Origin: Liquidambar formosana
Lineage: Eukaryota > Streptophyta > Magnoliopsida > Saxifragales > Altingiaceae
Assembly (NCBI GenBank): GCA_039720395.1
Contig: JBBPBK010000134.1
Location: forward strand, 62,001 to 126,000
Length of the DNA stretch: 64,000 bases
Reading direction: 5' to 3'
Positions within the stretch are counted from its first letter, which is position 1, and each line of letters starts with the position of its first letter. A program made the translations under genes and the position numbers. Shown one piece after another: positions 56,286-64,000 of the stretch. The notes below the pieces were generated by a model. That model was given only the letters and a program-made list of their open reading frames with translations. It had not been told where the DNA came from and did not search any database.

Positions 56286-59200
56286 CTATGCTATAGCGGG
56301 GTCGATTCCAGGCATGTCCTCATAAGACCAAGCAAACACATCAGAAAACTCCCGCAGCAGAGCTGTAAGATCTGCACGTTCTTGTATGGACAGAGTAGAG
56401 CCAATTTGGATTTCCTTGATTTTTTCGTCAGTGCTTATATTAATAATGATAGTCTCTTCTTTAATGGGTTCAATTTTCACATCTTGATTTTCATTAATTA
56501 GCTCATCTGGGTCTAAAAGATCATGCATTTGTGCAATTTGATTGTTAGGGGACACAGCAGAGTAAGCAGAATCAAATTTCTTTGAATTATTGGAAATTAC
56601 ATTAGGAGACAACTCAAACCCATACCCCGACCCGGACTCAGACTTAGACCCAAACCTAAACTTCTCCTGAGTAGGCTTATTAATTGCCTTGACACCATAT
56701 GTGACCCTAGCCGCACGTTCCCAGATCCAGGTGCTAGTATCCCCATCAGCCATAACAATAAACTTGGTAGGGACGGTTTCATCAGTCAGAGAGAACACCT
56801 CTTCACCGCCCTTGGGTGACAATAAAACCTTCCAGCTTGTCTGATCCACATTCTCCGCCCAGTCTCGCTCTTCATCTTCTTCTTCCAGAGTCCCCCTGTC
56901 TGTATCTTCCAGATTCAATTTCTCGCTAAAGAATACCTCCAACCCAGGCTTCCTTTCTCCGCTCCTTCGGTCTATCCATGGCTCAGGAAATCCACAATAG
57001 GGGAAATCTTCTCCTTCCTTCACAAAATTACCATTGAGAGTTTTCCCATTCTTGGGGACGCATTTGTCGTCCTCTTTAGTGTATCCGAGCCCTCGCCGGT
57101 TGGTTTGCATGTGGAAATCCGGGAACTCAGCTATCCCTTCTCCCCTTCGGCCTAGCCCCATTCCGGGCATGTACCCCAGTTTTCTCATCATATGGGTCAC
57201 GATATGGCTAACCCCCTCCCCAAAATCGGGAGACACCTTCTCTCTTCCAGTTTCCTTCCTTTCAATCACCTGTACCAGCTCAAAACCTCTCCATTCCAAC
57301 TCTCCGCTTCCTTCCTTCACTCCTGATATTTGCCCAGTTATTTCTCCGTCTCCATGGATCACTAGAACTCCTTCATCCCAAGGCAATTTTATTTTCTGGT
57401 GCACGGTTGAGGGAACAGCTTGCAAAGGGTGTAGCCAAGTTCTTCCCAACAGCAGGTTGTAGTTGGCGGGAATGTCCATGACGCAGAATTCCACCATTGA
57501 CTCAACGGGCCCTATTTTACAAGCGGCCTTGAAAGTTCCCATCACACTCCGACAACTGTTGTCATAACCCCTTACCGTCACAACAGAAGGTATCAAGTCC
57601 TCCTTGCCAACCCCTAGCTTAGTTGCGGTGCGCATCGGGCAAACATTCAATGCGGACCCATTATTGACCAGAACTACAGGTATTTTCAAATCCCTACATT
57701 CCACCGTGACATAGAGTGGCCTGGCATGCCCTACCCCTTCAAGTGGCAAATCTTCATGGGAAAAAGTCATCACAGCCTTGCTCACCGAGCTAACCCCCAT
57801 AAGTGATAGAACCTGCTCCGGTGTGGTTTCCATTGGTACTTCTTTCCTTGCCAGCGCATCCAATAAAGCTTGGCGATGTTTCTTTGAGGCGATCAGCAGG
57901 CCCCAAATGCTTATACTTGCTTGTGTTTTCTTTAACTGCTTCAGTATCCTGTCCTCCTCCTCCTCGTTTTGCTGCTCAATCCTTTCTCTTACTTCTTGGT
58001 TCAATTCTCTTCCGGGATGATCCCCTTCCAGATAATTAGGCTTGTAATGCCTCCCCGAGCGGGTTAGATGCATGGAATCCTTCTTCATTTCTGCCCAAAT
58101 ATCTTCCTCCCCACTATCATAATCTTCCCATGGAGCCTTCTTCATGCTGATCATAAAAATGAATTGTGACGGATCCTCCATTGCCTTCGTATCACTAACC
58201 ATATTCATGTAGGCAGGAGGCGGTGTATTTCGATAATTGGGAAGAGGGTTGTTCTGAATATTGGGCTTGTCGCCGCCTGGAGGAGGTAGCTTACCTGAAT
58301 CAATCAGGTCTTGGATTTCATTCTTTAGACGCATGCAATTGTCCGTCTTATGCCCGATCCGCTGGTGGAAGTCGCAAAACTCATTCTGCCTCCAATACGA
58401 GGGAATCGGGTTCGGCAGTGCTCTTGGTTCCAAAGGCTTCAGATAGTCCCTTTTGCTCAAATTGGCCAAGGCTTTGGACAACGGGACTCCCAAGTCATGG
58501 TACACCCTTGGCGCTTTTGGTGCTGCTGGTGCCTGCTGGATGGCTCCCACTGTAGCTTGCGGCTGGGTTCCTCCACTAACTCTAGCACTTCCACTTCCAC
58601 CACCACTACCGGAACCGTATACTTTCTTCTGTCTATCCATCTGACCGCGGTGAATAGCATCCTCGATACGAGTCCCACACTGGTATAATTGTTCAAAATT
58701 CATGACAGAGGAAGTCAACATGCGATCAAAGTACACGGGTGTCAGGTTCCTCAAAATGATGTTTATCTGATCAATTTCTGTCGGCCTATTTACCATTTTG
58801 ACAGCTTTAGCCCTCCAACGAGTCAGAAATTCTGAGAACGTCTCATCCGTCTTTTGCCTAGTCATTTCCAAATCCCGCAGTGTGACATCCAATATAGTGT
58901 TGTACGCATACTTATTTGTAAATTCTGAAGCCAGTAGTTCCCAAGAATCCGTAACTTTCGGATCGAGTGCATAGTACCACTTCGAGGCATCTGCCGAGAG
59001 AGATAAAGGGAAGGCGTGCAGCACTTGATCGGCGGTCAATCCTCTCATCCGGGCAATGCTCAAGTACTGGCGCAAATGCTGTTTGGGGTCACCGGTGCCA
59101 TCGAACTTTTCATAGTCGGCTATTTTGAATTTCGGAGGGAGTTGCACCTTGGAGTCGGCTGTAATCCCCGCCATAGAATACATGTAATCGTCCATGCCTT

Positions 59201-59528
59201 GTGATTTCTGCCATGCTGTTTGCATTCGGTCCATCCGGGCTTTCATCTCAGCGTTCTCTGCCGCCAACTTTTCTACTTTGGTGTCTTTTTCCTTGGTTTC
59301 TTTCCTTTTCAAGTAGTCTTCATAGTCATCATCTTCCCACTTCGGGTGCTCCTCCTCATTAACCTTGGGCTCTCCTTTCTCCTCAGTTTCGGGTGGTTCT
59401 TCTATTCTCCCTTTCCCTTTCTCGAGCTTAGTAACCCGGTCCCGCATTTCATTCATGAAGCCCTTCATCTCGGTTCTATCGCTCCTCATCTGTTCAAGGA
59501 TATCAGCCAGAGTCACTTGTTCTGCCAT
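56286..59528 (-). CDS. Tat gag-protease with G-patch, 1,080 codons
   Basis: Starts MAEQVTLADILEQMRSDRTE. Residues 1-110 are charged and coiled-coil-like. The retrotransposon gag domain is at about 125-290 (YEKFDGTGDPKQHLRQYLS). A zinc knuckle CDFHQRIGHKTDNC lies at about 382-395. The protease region near 620 reads VLVNNGSALNV, with Asn where the catalytic Asp (DNGS or DSG) is expected. A G-patch (MRKLGYMPGMGLGRRGEG) is near 775. The frame ends MPGIDPAIA-TAG-HHIPIREGARPVKQ, in the same frame as the reverse transcriptase. Gag packages element RNA. With the Asn, protease activity is doubtful. Confidence 0.92.
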   Translation of the reverse strand: MAEQVTLADILEQMRSDRTEMKGFMNEMRDRVTKLEKGKGRIEEPPETEEKGEPKVNEEEHPKWEDDDYEDYLKRKETKEKDTKVEKLAAENAEMKARMDRMQTAWQKSQGMDDYMYSMAGITADSKVQLPPKFKIADYEKFDGTGDPKQHLRQYLSIARMRGLTADQVLHAFPLSLSADASKWYYALDPKVTDSWELLASEFTNKYAYNTILDVTLRDLEMTRQKTDETFSEFLTRWRAKAVKMVNRPTEIDQINIILRNLTPVYFDRMLTSSVMNFEQLYQCGTRIEDAIHRGQMDRQKKVYGSGSGGGSGSARVSGGTQPQATVGAIQQAPAAPKAPRVYHDLGVPLSKALANLSKRDYLKPLEPRALPNPIPSYWRQNEFCDFHQRIGHKTDNCMRLKNEIQDLIDSGKLPPPGGDKPNIQNNPLPNYRNTPPPAYMNMVSDTKAMEDPSQFIFMISMKKAPWEDYDSGEEDIWAEMKKDSMHLTRSGRHYKPNYLEGDHPGRELNQEVRERIEQQNEEEEDRILKQLKKTQASISIWGLLIASKKHRQALLDALARKEVPMETTPEQVLSLMGVSSVSKAVMTFSHEDLPLEGVGHARPLYVTVECRDLKIPVVLVNNGSALNVCPMRTATKLGVGKEDLIPSVVTVRGYDNSCRSVMGTFKAACKIGPVESMVEFCVMDIPANYNLLLGRTWLHPLQAVPSTVHQKIKLPWDEGVLVIHGDGEITGQISGVKEGSGELEWRGFELVQVIERKETGREKVSPDFGEGVSHIVTHMMRKLGYMPGMGLGRRGEGIAEFPDFHMQTNRRGLGYTKEDDKCVPKNGKTLNGNFVKEGEDFPYCGFPEPWIDRRSGERKPGLEVFFSEKLNLEDTDRGTLEEEDEERDWAENVDQTSWKVLLSPKGGEEVFSLTDETVPTKFIVMADGDTSTWIWERAARVTYGVKAINKPTQEKFRFGSKSESGSGYGFELSPNVISNNSKKFDSAYSAVSPNNQIAQMHDLLDPDELINENQDVKIEPIKEETIIINISTDEKIKEIQIGSTLSIQERADLTALLREFSDVFAWSYEDMPGIDPAIA

Positions 59529-60612
59529 TCTTCCTGCCGGTGTTCTTCTTAATCTGTTAGTGGTCGGAGATCGGGCCCAAACACTACTCGGTGCTTTTCT
59601 CCCTGGTGAATCAATCTTGCCTCAAACAGGAGTTGAGCGTAATGAGCACATGTCCATTAAACTTTCTCCCCTAGCCCAATCCGAATACCTTCAAACCCTT
59701 TATCTAAACCTATTGCTAGAGCCTTGTCATGTTCACTAGGTCTTCCAAGGGTCTATGATGGGCAGATATTAATTTATGAAGTCGAACATCATTCTACCTT
59801 TGGCTTGTCACAAGTTCGCACATATCTCACATACTCACTTTGGATCCAAGCCCATTTCATTGTTTTCACTTAGATAGGCTTAGTCCAATTACAAGATCAC
59901 ACTTTATTTTGCCTCTCACTCATCAAGTCTTAGGTAGAATGATATTGGACTTCAATGTTCAATTTTAGATGGGTTGTATTCATTCATCATAGCGGTCTTG
60001 TTCCTAACTCTCAGCAGGTCTACGTGGTCCATCAGCTTTTTCGTTTGAGCCCGTCATGCCCACACCTTGCACCTCATTTGGATTCTAGGCCCATTTCGTT
60101 CATTATCATCATTTTCTTTTCTTTTTTTTTTTTTTTCAATGGGCCTAGGTCCAATTACAACAGCACTCAATCTTCCCTCAATTTGGGCTCAAACTAGAAA
60201 GCTCATGTACAACGTGGGCCTCGTCCCGTACCCGCGCTATACAAATGAGTATGGATGCAACATGACATGCGATATGACATACATTCAAGCAAGGCTATGC
60301 AAAGGTTTTGGGGGACACTAGTGTGGTTGGTCAATGGGTACTTCTTCTTCAAGGGTTACCCAGGCTAGGGCGCTCAAAGAGCGACCCGTTAGCGTACTCA
60401 CTAGCTTATTACAGGCTAGTGGCACAGGCCGTGGGTTGATGGTGCTGAATCGAGTTGCCCATAGGAACTAAATGGAACCCGGGTCTCTAATCAGACTGCC
60501 ATCGAGGGATAACAAGTGCCAAATATCGTGCGCGTGTGTGCAATTTCGGTCTTATTCAATTAAATTTCCTAATTAATTAAAGCCAATAAATGTTTCGGAG
60601 TCAAGCTCTCTA
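59529..60612 (-). other. Leader of the Tat element
   Basis: About 1.1 kb between PBS and gag start. I see no convincing coding frame, so no Ogre-type ORF1 is present here. Confidence 0.6.
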
Positions 60613-60630
60613 TCCCCAGCGGAGTCGCCA
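60613..60630 (-). promoter_or_regulatory. Primer-binding site of the Tat element
   Basis: One base inside the 5' LTR the minus strand reads TGGCGACTCCGCTGGGGA, the tRNA-Arg-type PBS used by Tat/Ogre elements. Confidence 0.8.
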
Positions 60631-61077
60631 TTGTGAGCGCCGTGTCCTTTCACCACGCCCGGCTCGAGAGTACGCCACTAACCGCGGACGATTAGGGCGG
60701 AGAGGGAGTCGCCACCCGATTTTGGCCTCGGGAACCGATAGACCCCTAGCAAGGGCCCAACTCGTCATCACCCAAAGAATCAAGGTTCGGAGCTAAGGTA
60801 CGCGGACGGGAAGGTGTTAGGCACCCGTCTGCGCCCGGCTAAAATCCGGCCTCACATACACTTATTGGCTTTAATTAAAAAGGGTTTAATCAAACTTGAC
60901 CACTATGCAGACAACTAGGCAAAATCAAATAAAGGCATGCAATGATGAAAGATAAAAAGGATTTAAAGAGAAATATACACACATATAAGAGAAAGGGGGT
61001 GAAATCAATGGAGAACTTACGCTGCCTGTACTGCCTGTAAGGGAGAAAAGAGGATTTAAACTGAAAAAAAATAAGGT

Positions 61078-61117
61078 CATGCACGTACGTGCATATGAAA
61101 GGCACGTACGTGCATAC
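61078..61117. repeat. ACGTACGT array in the 5' LTR, 2 copies
   Basis: Two GCACGTACGTGC units where the other LTR has three. Confidence 0.9.
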
Positions 61118-61739
61118 CCTAAATGAAATCCATGCGAAAATGCAAATCTAAACCTATTGTGCAATTATCATGCCTGTGTGACACTACGAATGATCAGGGT
61201 ATATACAGAAACTATCTAAACATGCTTTGAAGACATAAAAAACAATCTAGATCTAAATGTCGAGATACGACGTATGCAAAAGAAATGACAGAGGACCTAT
61301 TTTAGATCTATGAATGTAGAAATGAATTTATGCTGAGTCTAAATGCATCATGTATTCAGGCAGTAAATGAAAAGATGCATAAGATGTACATTTCATGCAA
61401 TATCCTAAATAATATTATCAAATCATTGAAGGAAAACGAAATTGAGGGTTAAGAACCGTTACCCTCAGGGCGGGCAGCAGCAGCGGTTCCTTCGTCAATC
61501 CTACTCTCCGGACTTCCCGTAGACACAGCCGCCAATATTGGATTTTTTAGAGTGGTCGTTTGGTAGCCAAAATCGAATCCCCTCTCTTGAATGAAAGCAG
61601 GGTATTTATAGGCGGGGATTAGGGTTTAATTCGGGGATTTCTAGGGTTTCCCAGCCGCCACTGAGCAGCTGTCAGCGTGGGGGCTGTATAAGGTAAGAAG
61701 TAATTTCGGGGGGAAGAGATGGAATTCAAAAAGAGAGGG

Positions 61740-61758
61740 CATGATCGTACGTGCATGG
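61740..61758. repeat. ACGTACGT unit in the 5' LTR, 1 copy
   Basis: One ATCGTACGTGCATG unit where the other LTR has three, about 130 bp upstream of the LTR TATA box. Confidence 0.9.
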
Positions 61759-61906
61759 GGTATCGAACCAAGGCCAAAGGCCTGCTGTGTCTCCGCGAGT
61801 CCTTCGGGCGTGCTTGCGATGGTCCGTTGGCCACTGCCCTTCATCATCGGGTCTCAGAAAGTGGCTTGAGGTGCCAAGTGGTACAAAATGGGGTGTTAAC
61901 AGTCAG

Positions 61907-63469
61907 AGGGTAGGCCAAGGTGGGTTTTGGCCGTGCCCTCTCCAAAGCTTAAGTCAGAAAACTGTACTGGGGAGAATGGGGCAAGGAAGAAGATGAATCT
62001 CAGAGAATTAGGGTACTGTAGCTTACCAAATTAGGCTGTATCGTATTCTTTTTATACCCACCTGTACGGACTGACCATGTGAGGTCAGGTAACTGCTTTA
62101 GTTAGGTCAGATCTGACCATGGTTTACCCATAACCATCTGACCATAGTTTGTTGATCATGGTTGGCCATGGAACCATGGTTTCTTGTAACCGCTGTGTCA
62201 GGAATTACAGCTGCTGGGAAAGTTTTGGACTGTAGTAGGATTTGGATTGTAGTGTGAGTCATAGGACAGGTGTCCCGAGGTGAAAACCAGATCCCGAGCT
62301 GGAAGATCACATGCCTTGCAGCAGGTCCTACCGTGCGGACCTTCCACGTATCAAGTGAAGTGATTTAACCTCTTGCCCCGAGCTGGATCTTAGGAGGTGA
62401 ATCACGTACGTTGTGGTTAGCCTGGTTGAACAGTCTTCGCCACGTGTCAGCGTTTCAGGTCTGAACCTTCCATCCCGAGTTGAAACCTCGGTTCAGAGAT
62501 ATTTCCACACAATTTGCCCCAAATTATGACATTCCCGAGTTTGGACTTGTCATAATTTTATTTTGCTAAGTGTTTTTCCCTGTGCCCCTATGCCGCTTGG
62601 CATTCTATGGCTTATCTGGCAAAGAGGCGGTTAAGCCTTTTCGTATTCTAAGGCGCTAACGTCATGTGCCTTAGAACCGTACGATCTGCATTTAATGCTC
62701 CAGAAGCATTATGTCTTTGGAGGGAAGCAAATTACTGCTCACTTTATATCCTGCGTTCTCTCTCTACTCTTTGCTTTTTCTCTCTGCATTATGTTCTCAG
62801 TTTTCTCTCTCTACTGTCTCTTCTTTCTGCTTTCTGTTTTCACCAAGAAAACTCCGTCTTTTCCACCGGAATCCACTGTTCACGCTGTTCGCTTGTGGGA
62901 GAAGATCCGTTCTGCTCTTCTTTGCTGCCTTTGTGAATCATTTCTCCGGCGCTATTCTCCGTTGGTACTCTTCTTGTTCGATTCACCTTTCCAAGAACAA
63001 CTTTTGGAGGTTTTCAGCACCACGCCGTACAGTTTCTCCGGCGAAACTGCTTTTCTGACCACCGCTTGATCTTTGTAAAGGTATAACTAGTTTTTGTTCT
63101 CTATTCCTCAATTTGTTCGGTGTATTTTTCTCTTTACGGTTGTTGGAGATGTTCTTGGGGTTTGCTTCGTAATCCTAGGGTTTTCCTCTGGTTTTTGGGG
63201 CAAATCACTAAGATACCGATTTTCCCGCCTTTTAGGGTTTGAAAAACTCCATCTCGGGGTAAATTTGAGAAAAAGGTTTTTGGTCTCCTCTTTTGTCTTT
63301 TCCCAACACCGAGTTTAGTGTTCCCCGAGTTGACACTTAGAAAAATTTTAGGGTCTGTCAAGGCAGGAATAACATACCTGTCAGGACTTGACCTTGAAGT
63401 TTTAGGTCGGGGCATGTTGGCATGGGTTGAGTTATCCCTGGATTTAACCTTCCCCTTTCGTCTTGGCAG
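61907..63469. other. Older retroelement DNA, right of the Tat element
   Basis: It continues the sequence broken at 45438. A minus-strand TATA box (GGGTATAAAAAG) is near 62050. On the plus strand, TTTATAT near 62742 followed by a long CT-rich leader looks like a promoter reading into the gene at 63470. No complete gene is seen in between. Confidence 0.45.
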
Positions 63470-64000
63470 ATGTCTTCCTTTTACGATATTAGGGAAAACC
63501 TGCAAAGATAGCAGAGTTTAGGGCCTTATACGGCTTTGAAGACGGGAAGTTTAGCTTCCGTTTTGCTGAGCCTGGGGAGGATGTCTTTAGGTCAGACGCC
63601 AAGGATGGCCTCCCCGTTCCCATTGCTGCCTTCATGGAGGGTGGAGTTCGTGTCCCCTTCCCTGACCTCCTCAATGACTTCCTCCTCTACTGTGGGATAG
63701 TCCCGACTCAGCTAGGACTGAACTCCTTTAGGATCGTCTTGGGGGTTCATGTCCTTAACCAAATTCTAGGGACTTCTGTTGGAGTGCGGGAGATACTCCA
63801 CCACTACAAAATTTGCGCCCTCAAAAACAAACCCGACGTTTACCTCTCCCTCAAGCCCAGGAAGAAACCCTTTGTCACTCACATCCCAGACTCCAACCCG
63901 AGAGCTCACGACATTGTGGTCTTCGTGTACGGGCCCGTGGATGGGACTCTTCCCCTTGATGCTCCCATCATTCCCCGAGAGAGAGGCTCTAGCTGTAAGA
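63470..64000 (+). pseudogene. Gypsy-type putative transposase-domain ORF, partial, frameshifted
   Basis: After an acceptor-like TCTTGGCAG, ATGTCTTCCTTT gives MSSFYDIREN, and then the frame is lost at an A run (about 63495-63498). A second frame is open from 63493 to the window end: KPAKIAEFRALYGFEDGKF, VPFPDLLNDFLLYCGIVPTQ and NSFRIVLGVHVLNQILG. This resembles the plant 'putative gypsy-type transposon' domain (Transposase_28-like), found in large gypsy elements. AGCTGTAAGA at the edge may be a splice donor. Function unknown. Confidence 0.6.

Larger units (their letters stand above)
45439..61901 (-). mobile_element. Complete Tat-lineage Ty3/gypsy LTR retrotransposon with antisense cargo genes
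   Basis: The element is 16.5 kb. TSD GTCAG is at 45434-45438 and 61902-61906. Both LTRs have TG...CA ends. Element order on the minus strand: 5' LTR, PBS, 1.1-kb leader, gag-protease, reverse transcriptase, two RNase H regions, integrase, two oppositely oriented intron-containing genes, a 112-bp tandem array, purine tract, 3' LTR. The tRNA-Arg-like PBS, second (archaeal-type) RNase H and extra genes before the 3' LTR point to Tat (Ogre/Retand-like). I counted about nine base differences over about 1.26 kb of LTR, so insertion is recent. Confidence 0.93.
60632..61901 (-). repeat. 5' LTR of the Tat element
   Basis: 1,270 bp, TG...CA. The TATA box (TATAAATA, minus) is at 61603-61610. It is nearly identical to the other LTR except for loss of one palindrome unit at 61078-61117 and two at 61740-61758. 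Confidence 0.93.

Noticed and set aside
59529..60612. Ogre-type ORF1 in the element leader
   Set aside because: Only short frames interrupted by stops, and none with family features.

Overview
The window is nuclear DNA of a flowering plant, most likely a eudicot. It has AT-rich intergenic DNA, GT-AG introns, plant-specific gene families, and several kinds of plant transposon with intact target-site duplications (TSDs). I cannot name the species.

Host genes. There are four recognisable host loci. (1) 11007-13099 (+): a CYP71-like cytochrome P450 broken by three frameshifts. (2) 13970-27603 (-): a 16-exon SAC3B/GANP-like mRNA-export (TREX-2) gene of about 1,684 codons, with one apparent 1-nt insertion in a short A run. 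Its introns hold a TRIM element, two SINEs and a foldback element. (3) 29215-39081 (+): an intact three-exon methionine-R-sulfoxide reductase B gene whose first intron (9.3 kb) contains a dead 6.3-kb L1-type LINE with a perfect 14-bp TSD. (4) 42280-43335 (-): an intronless S-adenosylmethionine decarboxylase-like gene that keeps the self-cleavage Glu-Ser-Ser but has lost other catalytic residues.

Left flank (1-10.8 kb). The left edge is the 5' part of a degenerate Ty1/copia element on the minus strand with its 380-bp LTR. After it come small DNA transposons: a hAT-type MITE with an 8-bp TSD, a TIR element carrying an exon-like fragment, a GGGCYTGGGC-rich hAT-like element and a Stowaway MITE.

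Main accessory feature (45439-61901). This is one complete, recent, 16.5-kb Ty3/gypsy element of the Tat (Ogre/Retand-like) lineage on the minus strand. It has LTRs of 1,270 and 1,332 bp, TSD GTCAG, a tRNA-Arg-type primer-binding site, gag-protease with a G-patch, reverse transcriptase, two RNase H regions and integrase. Between integrase and the 3' LTR it carries two intron-containing genes on the opposite strand. One is an intact six-exon plant-mobile-domain (PMD) protein (48452-51124). The other is a DUF7745-like protein (51647-53015) with one internal stop. A 112-bp tandem array lies next to the 3' LTR. About 26 copies of a palindrome, consensus ATGCACGTACGTGCAT, are grouped in short arrays in both LTRs, upstream of both antisense genes and in their first introns. 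I saw none in gag-pol. The LTR length difference is explained almost wholly by copy number in these arrays. The gag-pol frame carries two stops and two lost active-site or zinc residues, while the PMD gene is intact.

The element sits inside older repeat DNA (43.6-45.4 kb and 61.9-64 kb). At the right edge this includes a partial gypsy-type 'putative transposase' domain ORF that runs off the window.

Coordinates of exons and repeats were read by eye and may be off by one base in places.
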